Below the pieces are notes generated by a model. It had not been told where the DNA came from. It did no database searches and worked only from the letters and a program-made list of their open reading frames with translations. Position numbers and translations under genes: made by a program. Of a stretch of DNA of 64,000 nt, positions 54,098-64,000 are shown piece by piece. Each line of letters opens with the position of its first letter. Positions within the stretch are counted from its first letter, which is position 1. The stretch covers positions 2,170,001 to 2,234,000 of the forward strand of contig NZ_JAFBCB010000001.1 in assembly GCF_016907455.1 (NCBI RefSeq), in the 5' to 3' direction. The stretch comes from Brachybacterium muris. Its GTDB lineage: Bacteria; Actinomycetota; Actinomycetes; Actinomycetales; Dermabacteraceae.

Positions 54098-55538
54098 TCT
54101 CGTCGGCGTAGACGGCCTGGATCGCGCCGGTGATGGTGTCGACGGTGCCGGCGTCCTCCCGGGCCACCTTCTCCACTGCGCTCGCGACGGCCTTGGTGAC
54201 GCCTTCGTGGAACACGCTGGGCACGATGTAGGTGGGGTTCAGCTCCTCCGGGGTGACCACGTCGGCCAGGGCCTTCGCAGCGGCCAGCAGCATGCGGTCG
54301 GTGACCCGGGTGGCGTGCGCGTCCAGCAGGCCGCGGAACACGCCGGGGAACGCCAGCACGTTGTTGATCTGGTTGGAGAAGTCGCTGCGGCCGGTGGCCA
54401 CCACCTCGGCGTGCTTGGCGGCCTCCGAGGGGTCGATCTCCGGGGTGGGGTTGGCCATCGCGAACACGACCGAGCGCTCGGCCATGGTGGCCACGTCCTC
54501 GGCGGTGAGGATGTTGCCGGCGCTGACCCCGATGAACACGTCGGCCCCGGCCACCGCGTCACGCAGGGAGCCGGTGAGGCCGCGCGGATTGGTGACCTCG
54601 GCGATCCACGGCAGGCGACCGGAGAGCTGCTCGCGGCCCTCGTGGACGATGCCGTCCACGTCGGTGACCACCACGTCGCGGGCCCCGGCAGCCCGCAGCA
54701 GGCTGAGGATCGCGGTGCCGGCCGCTCCCGCGCCGGAGAGCACGATGCGGGCGGTCTCGATGTCCTTGTCGACCACGCGCAGGGCATTGCGCAGGGCGGC
54801 GATGACCACGATGGCGGTGCCGTGCTGGTCGTCGTGGAAGACGGGGATGTCCAGCTCGGCGCGCAGGCGGTCCTCGATCTCGAAGCAGCGCGGGGCGGAG
54901 ATGTCCTCGAGGTTGATGCCGGCGAACACCGGGGCGATCGCCTTGACGTGGGAGACGATGTCGTCCACCGAGTGGGCGTCCAGGCAGATGGGGAACGCGT
55001 CGATGCCGGCGAACCGCTTGAACAGGGCCGCCTTGCCCTCCATCACCGGCATCGCGGCCAGCGGACCCAGGTCACCCAGGCCCAGGATCGCGGAGCCGTC
55101 GGAGACCACCGCGATGGTGTTGCGCTTGATGGTGAGGCGGCGGGCGTCCTCGGGGTTCTCGGCGATGGCTTTCACCACGCGGGCAACGCCGGGGGTGTAG
55201 ACCATGGAGAGGTCGTCACGGTGCCGGATCGGCACCTTCGACTCGACGGTGAGCTTGCCGCCCAGGTGGGCCAGGAACGTGCGGTCCGAGACCTTGCCGA
55301 GCTCCACCCCGTCGAGCTTCTTCAGCTCCTCGACAATTTGGATCGCATGGTCGTGCCCGCCGGTGAGCACGGTGATGTCGGCCCGCATCCGCTCCGGGCC
55401 GGAGGCGGAGACGTCCAGCGCGGTGACCGAGCCTCCCTGCCTCTCGATGCTGCCGGTGATGTCGCTGACCGCGGCGGAGCGGGCGGCGAACTCGAGGCGG
55501 ATGGTGATGGAGTAGCTGACAGACGGCATCGGTGACAT
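54081..55538 (-). CDS. NAD(P)-dependent malic enzyme with N-terminal ACT domain
   Basis: 485 aa. ACT-like domain (1-90), then malic enzyme: MVYTPGVARVVKAIAENP, catalytic Lys region LEDISAPRCFEIEDRL, metal site HDDQHGTAIV, and NAD site VLSGAGAAGTAILSLL. Decarboxylates malate to pyruvate, linking TCA and glycolysis. The ACT domain suggests allosteric control by a small ligand. Confidence 0.94.
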   Translation of the reverse strand: MSPMPSVSYSITIRLEFAARSAAVSDITGSIERQGGSVTALDVSASGPERMRADITVLTGGHDHAIQIVEELKKLDGVELGKVSDRTFLAHLGGKLTVESKVPIRHRDDLSMVYTPGVARVVKAIAENPEDARRLTIKRNTIAVVSDGSAILGLGDLGPLAAMPVMEGKAALFKRFAGIDAFPICLDAHSVDDIVSHVKAIAPVFAGINLEDISAPRCFEIEDRLRAELDIPVFHDDQHGTAIVVIAALRNALRVVDKDIETARIVLSGAGAAGTAILSLLRAAGARDVVVTDVDGIVHEGREQLSGRLPWIAEVTNPRGLTGSLRDAVAGADVFIGVSAGNILTAEDVATMAERSVVFAMANPTPEIDPSEAAKHAEVVATGRSDFSNQINNVLAFPGVFRGLLDAHATRVTDRMLLAAAKALADVVTPEELNPTYIVPSVFHEGVTKAVASAVEKVAREDAGTVDTITGAIQAVYADEITLEG

Positions 55539-55579
55539 GGGACACAGCGTATCCGCCGGTGGGCCCCCTTAGTGGTCGA

Positions 55580-56170
55580 TCAGCCCACGAACGGCGCCAC
55601 GTCGTGGGCGTGGCGCTCCCAGATGGCCTGGGCGGCGGGCAGCATCTCGCTGTACCGGCCGGGATGGGCGGAGCGCTGCACGGCCTGGGCGGCAGCGCCC
55701 GGCTCCCACTGCTTGTAGTCCGGGGCGAGCTGCAGCAGACCGGGCGGTGAGGCGTGGGCGCCGAGCCCCAGGAACGCGTCGATCGCCAGCTTCTTGTGGC
55801 GCACCTGGTCATAGGTGCCCCAGCCCATGGAGGGGCGCTGCTGGAACAGGCCACCGGAGTCGTGGTCCACGGCGGGCTCGTAGTTGTAGAGCCAGGACTC
55901 CACGATCGCGGTGATCAGGGTGACCCGGGTTCCCTCGTACCCGAAGCCGTGGCCGGCGCACACGGCGATGATGAAGCGGGCGTTGGTCGTCTGCCACTCG
56001 TCCATGGCATTCACGTCGAAGCCCATCCGGTTCTCCGGACGGGTCATGAACTCCTCGGTCCAGGCGTCGGCCGACGCGTTGGCGGGGGCAGCGAGCGCGG
56101 GAGCGAGGCCCGCGGTGAACGCGGCACCAAGGGTTCCGGCCAGGAGCAGGTTGCGGCGGGTGAGCGACAT
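55580..56170 (-). CDS. Secreted lysozyme-like (transglycosylase) protein
   Basis: 196 aa from ATG 56170 (GAAGGAC upstream). Twin-arginine-like signal TRRNLLLAGTLGAAF, then a soluble domain with LITAIVESWLYNY and DHDSGGLFQQRPSMGWG, typical of phage-like/Rpf-adjacent lysozyme-fold proteins with catalytic Glu in AIVES. Probably acts on peptidoglycan outside the cell. Confidence 0.75.
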   Translation of the reverse strand: MSLTRRNLLLAGTLGAAFTAGLAPALAAPANASADAWTEEFMTRPENRMGFDVNAMDEWQTTNARFIIAVCAGHGFGYEGTRVTLITAIVESWLYNYEPAVDHDSGGLFQQRPSMGWGTYDQVRHKKLAIDAFLGLGAHASPPGLLQLAPDYKQWEPGAAAQAVQRSAHPGRYSEMLPAAQAIWERHAHDVAPFVG

Positions 56171-56362
56171 GAGATCGGTCCTTCGAATGGATCGGAGCCC
56201 GACCTGTGCAAGGCCGGAGCAGGGCCCCATCCACGCTATCGACGTGGTCCGGCACTGTGAATCGGTCATCGGTACCGGCCTCCTGGGTCGGAAGTACCGG
56301 CCGTCGTCCAGTTCCGGGGCTGTGCTGGAGGTAAGGGCCGCAGGTAAGGGCCGCCGAGCCGT

Positions 56363-59300
56363 TCAGCTGAGCTCGGCGATGGCCTTGCGGATCCGCTTGT
56401 CCGAGACGGTGTACTTCGTGCCCAGGGTCTGGGCGAACAGGCTCACCCGGAACTCCTCGATCATCCAGGGGATCTCGCGGGCGTCGGGCTGGGCGAGCTG
56501 CCTGGCGGTGAGCTTGCCGCGCACACCCTGCCAGTACCGGCTGATGTCCTCGACCTGCCAGGCCAGCTGGTCGTCGCGCCGCGGGTTCTGCTGCAGCTTC
56601 TCCAGGCGCAGCAGGTCGGCCTCCAGGTAGCGGCGCAGGTCCCCCAGGTGCTCGAGCCCGGTGCGGGAGATGAAGCCGTCCCCCAGCAGGGACGCTGCGT
56701 GCTCCCGGATCGAGGTCAGGGTGTTCAGGATCGCCAGCGACGAGGCCCGGGAGACCTCCTTCTGGAGGCGACCGTGGACGGCGAGCGCTCCCGCAGCGTC
56801 CTTGACGGCCTGCGTGGCGAGCTCGTCGTGTCGGGTGCGCACCTCGGCCAGCAGTGCGTCGTACTCGGCACGGGTGCGGGCTGTCCCCTCCCCCACCAGG
56901 TGGGAGGTGGCGGCGCGGGAGGCATCGGCCAGCAGCGCCGCGGTGGAGGGGTAGTCGGATCCGGACACCGCCAGCTTGGTGGGATTGGGCAGGGCGTTCA
57001 ACACCCCGGCTAGGTCGATGCCGAGATCCCGGTCCAGCAGGGCGATCAGACCCTCGCGGTGGGCGAGCGCTTGCTCATCGGCGGTGGCGAGCACCGCCAG
57101 GTCGATCCGCTCCACGGTGCCGTCCTTGCCGCGGCGGGCCACCAGGGCGGGGTAGCCGGTGACCTTGAGCCTACCCACCGTGGCCTCATGGATGCGCGGC
57201 ACCCCGGTCTCGGGGAAGGACCGCAGATCCGTGCGGGCCATGTCGTCGGCCCGGGAGGAGACGGCGGCGTCCACCCGCTGCTTGAGGCGAGCCTTCAGCT
57301 CGGGCAGGGAGTCGCCGGCACCGATCTGCCTGCCCTTGGCATCGACCACGCGGAAGTGCATGTGCAGGTGGGCGGGCAACTTGGCCAGGTCGAACTCGGA
57401 GCCGTACAGCGGCAGGTCATCGGGCACTCCGGGCAGGGCCACCAGCTCGTCGGCCACGGCCTCCACGAAGGGCTCCCCCGCGTTCGGGTCGTCGTCGTGC
57501 AGGGTGGCGGCGACTGCCTTGGCCCGCTCTGGGGCCGGGACCAGGTGGCGCCTGATCGGCTTGGGCAGGGAGCGGATCAGCTCGGTGATCAGCTCGTGGC
57601 GCATCCCGGGCACCAGCCAGTCGAAGCCGGCCGGCTCCAGGCGGTTCAGCACCGCCAGCGGCACGGTGGCGGTGACGCCGTCGGCCCCCTTGGCGCCCAC
57701 CTCGCCGAAGGAGTAGCTCAGCGGCAGGGTGATGTCGCCCTGCACCCAGGTGTCGGGGAAGTCGCGGGCCAGGTGGGCCACGTCCGCATCCGGGTCCAGC
57801 AGGTCGTCCTCGGTGAGGGTGAGCAGGTCCGGGGTCTGGTGGCGCTGCTTCTTCCACCAGGAGTCGAAGTGGGCGCCGGAGACCACGGTCGCGGGGAGGC
57901 GCTCGTCGTAGAAGCGGAACAGCTGCTCGTCCGAGACCAGCAGGTCCCGGCGGCGGGTCTTCGCCTCCAGCTCCTCGAGCCGGGTGATCAGGGCCCGGTT
58001 GTCGCGGAAGAAGTGGTGGCGGGTGCGCCAGTCCCCCTCGATCAGGGCGTGCTGGATGAAGATGTCGCGGGCCGCGGCCGGGTCAATGCGTCCGTAGCCC
58101 ACCACGCGGTCGGCGACGATCGGCACCCCGTACAGGGTGACCTTCTCGTGGGCCATGGCGCCGGCCCGCTTGGAGGACCAGTGGGGTGCGGAGTGGGAGC
58201 GCTTGACCACGTGGGCGCCCACCTCCTCGGCCCAGGCGGGGTCGATGCGGGCGACGGTGCGGCCCCACAGCCGGGAGGTCTCCACCAGTTCGGCGACCAT
58301 CACGTAGTCGGGGCGGCGCTTGGCCAGCGCCGAGCCGGGCCAGATCGCGAAGCGGGCGCCGCGGGCTCCGGAGTACTCACGGGAGCGCTCCTCGTACAGG
58401 CCCACGTGGCTGAGCAGCCCTGCCAGCAGTGCCTGGTGGATGGCCTGCGGGCTCGCGGGCGTGTCGTTGCGGGAGAGCCCGACGTCCTTGGCCATGTCCC
58501 GCAGTTGGGAGTGCAGGTCCCACCACTCGCGGATCCGCAGGTAGTGCAGGTGCTCGGCCCGGACCTCGCGGCGGAAGGCGGAGGAGGAGAGGGCGTCGCG
58601 CCGCAGCTGCAGGTGCTCCCACAGCTTCAGGTAGGACAGGAAGTCGCTGGTCTCGTCCTCGAAGCGCTTGTGCTTCTCCTTGGCCTGCTGCTCCTGGCCG
58701 AGCGGTCGTTCGCGGGGGTCCTGGATCTCCAGCGCCGCGACGATGATCATCACTTCGCGCAGTGCTCCCAGGCGGTGCGCCTCGATCAGCATGCGGGCCA
58801 TGCGGGGGTCCAGGGGGAAGCGGGCCAGGGTGCGACCCACGCGGGTGAGGCGCCGGCCACCGGGCTCGCCGGGGGCGTCCTCGATAGCGCCCAGCTCCTC
58901 CAGCAGCCGCACACCGTCGGTGATGGCACGGGTCGCGGGCGGCTCCACGAAGGGGAAGGACTCCACGTCGCCCAGGCCCAGCGAGGTCATCAGCAGCACC
59001 ACGGAGGCCAGGGAGGTGCGCAGGATCTCGGGTTCGGTGTACTCCGACCGGGCCTCGAAGTCCTCCTGGGAGTACAGGCGGATCGCGATACCGGGAGCGG
59101 TACGGCCCGAACGGCCGGAGCGCTGGTTGGCGCTGGCCTGGGAGATCGGCTCGATGGGGAGGCGCTGCACCTTGGTGCGCTGGGAGTAGCGGGAGATGCG
59201 GGCCAGGCCCGAGTCGATCACGTAGGTGATGCCGGGGACGGTCAGGGAGGTCTCGGCGACGTTGGTGGACAGGATGATCCGCCGGTAGGTGCCGACCGGC

Positions 59301-60229
59301 GGCGGGGTGAAGATCTTCTGCTGGTCCTCGGCCGAGAGCCTGCCGAACAGGGGCAGCACCTGCACCGCCAGGGCGGCCCTGCCCCGGGTGCCGCGGCTCA
59401 GGTGGGCGCTGAGGGCGTCGGCGATCTCCCTGATCTCCCGCTCCCCCGGCAGGAACACCAGCATGTCGCCGGGGCCCTCCGCGGCCAGTTCGTCCACCGC
59501 ATCGGTGATGGCACCGGTGAGGTCCCGTTCGACGGAGTGGATGTCCTCCAGCTCGTCGTCGTCCTCCACCTCGGGCTCCAGCACCAGGGGCCGGTAGCGG
59601 ATCTCCACCGGGTAGGTGCGGCCGGAGACCTCGAGGATCGGCGCCGGCTCGTGCTCGCCGGAGGGAAGGCGGCGCCCGAAGTGGGCGGCGAAGCGCTCGG
59701 GGTCGATCGTGGCCGAGGTGATGATGACCTTGAGGTCCGGGCGCTGCGGGAGGATCTGCCGCAGGTACCCCAGGATCACGTCGATGGTGAGTGAGCGCTC
59801 GTGGGCCTCGTCGATGATGATCGCGTCGTAGCGCTTCAGCAGGCGGTCCCGGCCGATCTCGGCCAGCAGGATGCCGTCGGTCATCAGCTTCAGGCGTGCG
59901 GCGCGGCTGGTCTCCTTGGTGAAGCGGACCTGATAGCCGACGGCTCCCTCACCGAGCTTCTGCCCGAGTTCGGAGGCGATGCGCTGGGCGACCGAGCGGG
60001 CGGCGATGCGGCGGGGCTGGGTATGGCCGATCAGCTTGCCGCGCTCGCCGTATCCCAGCTCCAGCAGCATCTTGGGGATCTGGGTGGTCTTACCGGAACC
60101 GGTCTCGCCGGCGATCACCACCACCTGGTTCTCGCGGATCGCCTGTTGGATGTCCTCGCGGCGCTGGGAGACGGGCAGGTCGGAGGGGTAGGTGATCCGC
60201 AGGTCGGTGGTGGGGGCGTTCTCGGTCAT
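56363..60229 (-). CDS. hrpA: ATP-dependent RNA helicase HrpA
   Basis: 1,288 aa. GETGSGKTTQIPKML, IIDEAHERSL (DEAH), SATIDPERFAAHF, NVAETSLTVPGI and QRSGRSGRTAPGIA, followed by HA2/OB-NTPase and the C-terminal DUF3418 of HrpA. Resolves stalled or collided ribosomes in E. coli. A long antisense frame on the plus strand is a shadow. Confidence 0.95.
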   Translation of the reverse strand: MTENAPTTDLRITYPSDLPVSQRREDIQQAIRENQVVVIAGETGSGKTTQIPKMLLELGYGERGKLIGHTQPRRIAARSVAQRIASELGQKLGEGAVGYQVRFTKETSRAARLKLMTDGILLAEIGRDRLLKRYDAIIIDEAHERSLTIDVILGYLRQILPQRPDLKVIITSATIDPERFAAHFGRRLPSGEHEPAPILEVSGRTYPVEIRYRPLVLEPEVEDDDELEDIHSVERDLTGAITDAVDELAAEGPGDMLVFLPGEREIREIADALSAHLSRGTRGRAALAVQVLPLFGRLSAEDQQKIFTPPPVGTYRRIILSTNVAETSLTVPGITYVIDSGLARISRYSQRTKVQRLPIEPISQASANQRSGRSGRTAPGIAIRLYSQEDFEARSEYTEPEILRTSLASVVLLMTSLGLGDVESFPFVEPPATRAITDGVRLLEELGAIEDAPGEPGGRRLTRVGRTLARFPLDPRMARMLIEAHRLGALREVMIIVAALEIQDPRERPLGQEQQAKEKHKRFEDETSDFLSYLKLWEHLQLRRDALSSSAFRREVRAEHLHYLRIREWWDLHSQLRDMAKDVGLSRNDTPASPQAIHQALLAGLLSHVGLYEERSREYSGARGARFAIWPGSALAKRRPDYVMVAELVETSRLWGRTVARIDPAWAEEVGAHVVKRSHSAPHWSSKRAGAMAHEKVTLYGVPIVADRVVGYGRIDPAAARDIFIQHALIEGDWRTRHHFFRDNRALITRLEELEAKTRRRDLLVSDEQLFRFYDERLPATVVSGAHFDSWWKKQRHQTPDLLTLTEDDLLDPDADVAHLARDFPDTWVQGDITLPLSYSFGEVGAKGADGVTATVPLAVLNRLEPAGFDWLVPGMRHELITELIRSLPKPIRRHLVPAPERAKAVAATLHDDDPNAGEPFVEAVADELVALPGVPDDLPLYGSEFDLAKLPAHLHMHFRVVDAKGRQIGAGDSLPELKARLKQRVDAAVSSRADDMARTDLRSFPETGVPRIHEATVGRLKVTGYPALVARRGKDGTVERIDLAVLATADEQALAHREGLIALLDRDLGIDLAGVLNALPNPTKLAVSGSDYPSTAALLADASRAATSHLVGEGTARTRAEYDALLAEVRTRHDELATQAVKDAAGALAVHGRLQKEVSRASSLAILNTLTSIREHAASLLGDGFISRTGLEHLGDLRRYLEADLLRLEKLQQNPRRDDQLAWQVEDISRYWQGVRGKLTARQLAQPDAREIPWMIEEFRVSLFAQTLGTKYTVSDKRIRKAIAELS

Positions 60230-60351
60230 GGCGTGCCAACTCTACGGGCCGGTCCCTGCTGACCCCACTAGGATGTAGATCACCGACCAGACGTCGCCGA
60301 CCGGTTGTCCCGGCCGGGCCCCGTCGCGCCACCGAGGAGACGACCGCCACG

Positions 60352-61419
60352 ATGATGCGTGCGCTGCGCAAGACCGAGCCCGGACAGGGCCTGTCCCTCA
60401 TGGAGGTGCCGGAGCCCGAGTGCGGGCCCTGGGACGTGAAGATCCGGGTGCTGCGCGCCGGAATCTGCGGCACCGACCTGCACATCCAGGCCTGGGACGA
60501 ATCAGCGCAGGCCATGTGCGACACCGTGTCGTTCACCCCGGGCCACGAGTTCTACGGCGAGGTGGTCGAGGTGGGCGACCAGGTGCCGGACGTGACCCTG
60601 GGCGACCGGGTCTCCGGCGAGGGGCACGTGGTGTGCGGGACCTGCCGCAACTGCCGGGCCGGGCGCAAGCAGATGTGCATCCGCACCCGCTCCGTGGGCG
60701 TGCAGCGCGATGGCGCCTTCGCCGAGTACGTGGTGATCCCGCACCTGAACGTGTGGGTCCACGAACACGACGGCGGCACCGCTCTGATCTCCCCCGAGCT
60801 GGGCGCCCTGTTCGACCCGCTCGGCAACGCCGTGCACACCACCTTGAAGTTCCCCGTGGTCGGCGAGGACGTGCTGGTCACCGGGGCCGGCCCGATCGGC
60901 CAGATGTGCGTGGCCGTGGCCCGCCATGCCGGGGCCCGGTACATCACCGTCACCGATATGGCCCCGCACCGGCTGCGGATGGCCGCCGACGGGGGCGCCG
61001 ACGCCACCGTGGACGTGTCCACCACCCGGATCCGCCAGGCCCAGCGCGACCTGGGTATGCGGGAGGGGTTCGACGTGGGCTTGGAGATCTCCGGGCAGGC
61101 CTCCGCGCTGCAGGAGATGATCGAGAACATGAACCATGGCGGGAAGATCGCCCTGCTGGGCCTGCCGCCTCGCCAGTTCGAGATCGACTGGACGGCGGTG
61201 GTGACGCGGATGCTCACCCTGCAGGGGATCTACGGCCGCGAGATGTTCGAGACCTGGAACGCGATGGCCGCCATGCTCACCAGCTCCCCGACGCTGCGCG
61301 AGCTGGTCACCCGCACGGTGACCGACGTGCTGCCCGCCTCCCAGTTCGAGCACGGCTACGAGATCGCCCGTTCCGGCAACGGCGGCAAGGTGCTGCTGGA
61401 CTGGGAGACCATCGACTGA
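60352..61419 (+). CDS. tdh: L-threonine 3-dehydrogenase
   Basis: 355 aa zinc alcohol-dehydrogenase family. Catalytic zinc ligand Cys in [22 protein letters not shown], structural zinc cysteines [15 protein letters not shown], and NAD fold [20 protein letters not shown]. Oxidises threonine to 2-amino-3-ketobutyrate, used by Kbl encoded next. Starts divergently from hrpA. Confidence 0.93.
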   Translation: MMRALRKTEPGQGLSLMEVPEPECGPWDVKIRVLRAGICGTDLHIQAWDESAQAMCDTVSFTPGHEFYGEVVEVGDQVPDVTLGDRVSGEGHVVCGTCRNCRAGRKQMCIRTRSVGVQRDGAFAEYVVIPHLNVWVHEHDGGTALISPELGALFDPLGNAVHTTLKFPVVGEDVLVTGAGPIGQMCVAVARHAGARYITVTDMAPHRLRMAADGGADATVDVSTTRIRQAQRDLGMREGFDVGLEISGQASALQEMIENMNHGGKIALLGLPPRQFEIDWTAVVTRMLTLQGIYGREMFETWNAMAAMLTSSPTLRELVTRTVTDVLPASQFEHGYEIARSGNGGKVLLDWETID

Positions 61420-61496
61420 CCAGGGCCCACCGCACCCCGCGCGACCCGCCTCTTCCGCGCCGACGTCCACCCCGCCCCTCGGCGCACCCCGAACCC

Positions 61497-61517
61497 GCAC
61501 CCCGCACCCCGCACCCC
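61497..61517 (+). repeat. 7-bp tandem repeat in the tdh-kbl gap
   Basis: GCACCCC three times in a row, just before the kbl ribosome-binding site. Likely a slippage-prone tract with no clear function. Confidence 0.6.
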
Positions 61518-61532
61518 GCAGGAAGGACCCCC

Positions 61533-62750
61533 GTGTACACGGACCTCAAGGACCAGCTGACCGCCGAGCTCACCGAGATCGAGGAGGCCGGGACCTACAA
61601 GCACGAACGGGTGATCACCACCCCCCAGTCCAACCGGATCACCGCCGGCCCCGTGGATCGGGACGGCACCGAGGTGCTGAACTTCTGCGCCAACAACTAC
61701 CTGGGCCTGGCCGACCACCCCGAGCTGATCTCCGCGGCCCACACCGCCCTGGACGACCGCGGCTTCGGCATGGCCTCGGTGCGCTTCATCTGCGGCACCC
61801 AGGACCTCCACCTGCAGCTCGAGGAGGCCATGAGCCGCTTCCTGGGCACCGAGGCCACGATCCTGTTCTCCTCCTGCTTCGACGCCAACGGCGCCGTGTT
61901 CGAGCCGCTGTTCGGCAAGGAGGACGCGATCATCTCCGACGAGCTGAACCACGCCTCCCTGATCGACGGGATCCGCCTGTCCAAGGCAGCCCGGTTCCGC
62001 TACCGCAACGCCGACATGGCAGATCTGCGCGCCCAGTTGGAGGCCGCCGCGCAGCTGAACGACGGTGCCGGGGCGCGCCGCACCGTGATCGTCACCGACG
62101 GCGTGTTCTCCATGGACGGCTACCTGGCACCCCTGGACCAGATCTGCGATCTGGCCGATGAGTTCGGTGCCCTGGTGATGGTGGACGACTCCCACGCGGT
62201 GGGCTTCATGGGCGATACCGGCGCGGGCACCCCGGAGCACTTCGGGGTCTCCGATCGCGTGGACATCTACACCGGCACCTTCGGCAAGGCCCTCGGCGGG
62301 GCCAGCGGCGGGTACGTCTCCGGTCGCGCGGAGATCGTCTCGATGCTGCGGCAGAAGGGCCGTCCCTACCTGTTCTCCAACTCCCTGGCGCCCTCGATCG
62401 TGGCGGCCACGCTGAGGGCACTGGAGCTGGTGGCCACCTCGCAGGAGCTGCGGGCCACCCTGTTCGAGAACGCCGCGCTGTTCCGTCGTCGCATGGGCGA
62501 GGAGGGCTTCGAGCTGCTGGACGGCGAGCATGCGATCGTGCCGGTGATGTTCGGGGACGCGGCGTTGGCCGGCCGGGTCGCGGATGCGATGCTGGAGGAG
62601 GGCGTGTACGTCACCGCCTTCTCCTTCCCGGTGGTGCCGCGGGGGAAGGCGCGCATCCGCGTGCAGCTCTCCGCCGCCCACACCGCCGAGGACATCGAGG
62701 CCTGCGTGCAGGCGTTCGTGCGCTCCCGGGACTGGGTGCAGGCCGCCTGA
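61533..62750 (+). CDS. kbl: 2-amino-3-ketobutyrate CoA ligase (glycine C-acetyltransferase)
   Basis: 405 aa PLP enzyme of the alpha-oxoamine synthase family. [17 protein letters not shown], substrate/PLP residues in [13 protein letters not shown] and [20 protein letters not shown] Lys in [14 protein letters not shown]. Converts aminoketobutyrate and CoA to glycine and acetyl-CoA. GTG 61533 with GGAAGGA. Operon with tdh. Confidence 0.95.
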   Translation: MYTDLKDQLTAELTEIEEAGTYKHERVITTPQSNRITAGPVDRDGTEVLNFCANNYLGLADHPELISAAHTALDDRGFGMASVRFICGTQDLHLQLEEAMSRFLGTEATILFSSCFDANGAVFEPLFGKEDAIISDELNHASLIDGIRLSKAARFRYRNADMADLRAQLEAAAQLNDGAGARRTVIVTDGVFSMDGYLAPLDQICDLADEFGALVMVDDSHAVGFMGDTGAGTPEHFGVSDRVDIYTGTFGKALGGASGGYVSGRAEIVSMLRQKGRPYLFSNSLAPSIVAATLRALELVATSQELRATLFENAALFRRRMGEEGFELLDGEHAIVPVMFGDAALAGRVADAMLEEGVYVTAFSFPVVPRGKARIRVQLSAAHTAEDIEACVQAFVRSRDWVQAA

Positions 62751-62957
62751 CTGCTCCCAGGATTGGGGAGGCTCGCGCGGATCCGTGGTGACGCGGACGG
62801 CAACCGGCCAGCTCGCTGGCCTGCCGCGCGTCCACGACGAGATCAGCTGGCGGTGGTGCCGGTGGCATCCGCCCACCCTGGGAGTTCTGCTCATCCCGCA
62901 GTGCCAGCTGGTGTGGCCTCGGTTACGGTGGAGGGAACAGTCTGCCTGAGGAGAGAC

Positions 62958-63827
62958 ATGGCGCGCATAGGTATCCAGCTGATGATGCTGCGGGACGACA
63001 TCGCCGAGCAGGGGGTGCTGCCCGTCCTGGAGCGCGTGCGGGACACCGGCTTCTCCGTGGTGGAGGTCTCCCAGATCCCGATGGCCCCCGACAATGTCGC
63101 CGACATGGTCCGTGCGCGCAGCGAGCTGGGGATCGAGTACGCGGCCATCTCCGCCAAGACCACCGCTCCCGCCGGGTCCCAGGATCAGACCCTCGCAGAG
63201 GACTTCGACCTGCTGGTGGAGGAGGCGGGCGCCCTCGGCACCGACATGATCCGCATCGGGATGATGCCGCTGGAGGCCATCCGCTCCCCCGAGGCGTTCT
63301 TCGCCTTCTGCGACGAGGCCGAGCAGCATGCCGCCCGGATGCGGGAGGCGGGCATCGCGCTCAGCTACCACAACCATCACGTGGAGTTCGCGAGGATCCA
63401 GGGGCGCACGCTGCTGGAGCACCTGCGCGAGAAGGCGCCCAGCCTGCGCTTCGAGATCGACTGCCACTGGGTGCAGCGCGGCGGCCGGGATCCCGAGCGC
63501 ACCCTGAAGCAGTTCGACGGGGTCCTGGACCTGGTGCACCTGAAGGACTACCGGATCACGTTGCCGAGCGCCGAGGTGCTGGCCGCCATGGATGCCGGTG
63601 ACGGTTCGGCCTTCGGCGACTACTGGCAGGGCTCGATCGTGCAGTTCGCCGAGGTGGGGCAAGGGACCCTGGACTGGGCCCCTGTGATCGAGCAGGGCAT
63701 CGCCTCCGGTGCGCAGCACCTGCTGATCGAGCAGGACCTCACCTACGGCAGGGACATCTTCGAATCCCTCGCCATGAGTCGGGCCCATCTGGTGGATCTG
63801 GGATACGAGGAGCTCATAGAGGGCTGA
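62958..63827 (+). CDS. Sugar phosphate isomerase/epimerase (xylose isomerase-like TIM barrel)
   Basis: 289 aa. IGIQLMMLRDDIAEQGVLPV opening, metal-ligand regions LSYHNHHVEF and RFEIDCHWV, and LVHLKDYRIT. ATG 62958 has GAGGAGAG upstream; the longer frame is rejected. Likely acts on inositol or sugar derivatives. Confidence 0.87.
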   Translation: MARIGIQLMMLRDDIAEQGVLPVLERVRDTGFSVVEVSQIPMAPDNVADMVRARSELGIEYAAISAKTTAPAGSQDQTLAEDFDLLVEEAGALGTDMIRIGMMPLEAIRSPEAFFAFCDEAEQHAARMREAGIALSYHNHHVEFARIQGRTLLEHLREKAPSLRFEIDCHWVQRGGRDPERTLKQFDGVLDLVHLKDYRITLPSAEVLAAMDAGDGSAFGDYWQGSIVQFAEVGQGTLDWAPVIEQGIASGAQHLLIEQDLTYGRDIFESLAMSRAHLVDLGYEELIEG

Positions 63828-63851
63828 GCCCCTCACCGAGTTCGGCGCCCC

Positions 63852-64000
63852 TCATCGCCCTGGCAGTCGGTCGGGCCCGCTCAGGACGCGTTTGAACCGG
63901 TCCCCCGGTTCGATGACGACGACGTCGGATCCCGTTGCCACCTGCTGCTCGCCGAATGCTGCCAGGACCTCGGCGATCACCTCATGGGTGGCTGCGCGGG
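63852..64000 (-). CDS. C-terminal end of an unidentified gene
   Basis: Open to the window edge, ending ...VVVIEPGDRFKRVLSGPDRL and a TGA at 63854-63852. Amino-acid composition looks coding, but 49 codons are too few to name a family. The rest lies beyond the window. Confidence 0.45.
   Translation of the reverse strand, partial: RAATHEVIAEVLAAFGEQQVATGSDVVVIEPGDRFKRVLSGPDRLPGR

Noticed and set aside
57059..59794. 911-aa plus-strand frame opposite hrpA
   Set aside because: A high-GC shadow of the hrpA frame, with Gly/Val/His/Gln-rich composition and no motifs.

Overview
The window is high-GC actinobacterial DNA. Short ATGA/GTGA gene overlaps, frequent GTG starts, mycothiol-type ArsC, ClpS-DUF2017, DUF3039, DUF3618 and CmtR-type regulators all point to Micrococcales, most like Brachybacterium/Dermabacteraceae; the genus is an inference. 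About 1-30,300 is an accessory metal-resistance and mobile-element island. It ends at a tRNA-Lys gene (30295-30371). From about 30,600 to the end is mostly core genome, broken by two IS copies and one toxin-like insertion.

Island, left to right: an arsenic/cadmium cluster (Acr3 C-terminus, ArsC, a second arsenite-type permease, a CmtR sensor, a CtpG/CadA-like P1B ATPase) runs by overlapping genes into a thiol-redox set (DsbA-like, VKOR, TlpA-like, CcdA). Then come an NlpC/P60 hydrolase, a CDF exporter with its ArsR repressor, CopC, and a CopD-CtaG fusion gene broken by an IS3 element that is itself broken by an IS21 element. A second CmtR with CadD, remnants of a TniB-like ATPase and of a second arsenite permease, and a mercury pair (MerA, MerR) follow. 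At 20.9-27.2 kb lie three unrelated-looking minus-strand genes (a four-TM protein, a DUF4240 protein split by IS1380, and a 552-aa P-loop ATPase). Each is preceded by a related repeat unit built on a GGGTATACCC palindrome. A second IS1380, a serine resolvase with an in-frame stop, and an XRE-repressor remnant lead to tRNA-Lys.

Core side: an epimerase, a lipoprotein gene split by IS21 copy 2, acetyltransferases, YchJ-like, DUF3618 and SDR genes, tRNA-Leu, a phosphatase and Nudix-like pair, rdgB-rph-MBL-murI, DUF2017-clpS, pncB, a MazEF-type pair, a GNAT gene with an in-frame stop, a DEAD/DEAH helicase, a WXG-like toxin candidate with a lipoprotein partner, DUF3039, a VanZ-like gene split by IS21 copy 3, malic enzyme, a secreted lysozyme-like protein, hrpA, tdh-kbl and a sugar isomerase.

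The three IS21 copies have the same 2,581-bp length and identical encoded proteins, and each has an intact 5-bp target duplication. Removing each insertion with one duplication restores an open reading frame exactly, so this genome was hit recently. The IS21 and both IS1380 elements carry an inverted repeat that would hide the transposase ribosome-binding site in read-through transcripts. The least explained structure is the set of GGGTATACCC units with their three genes.
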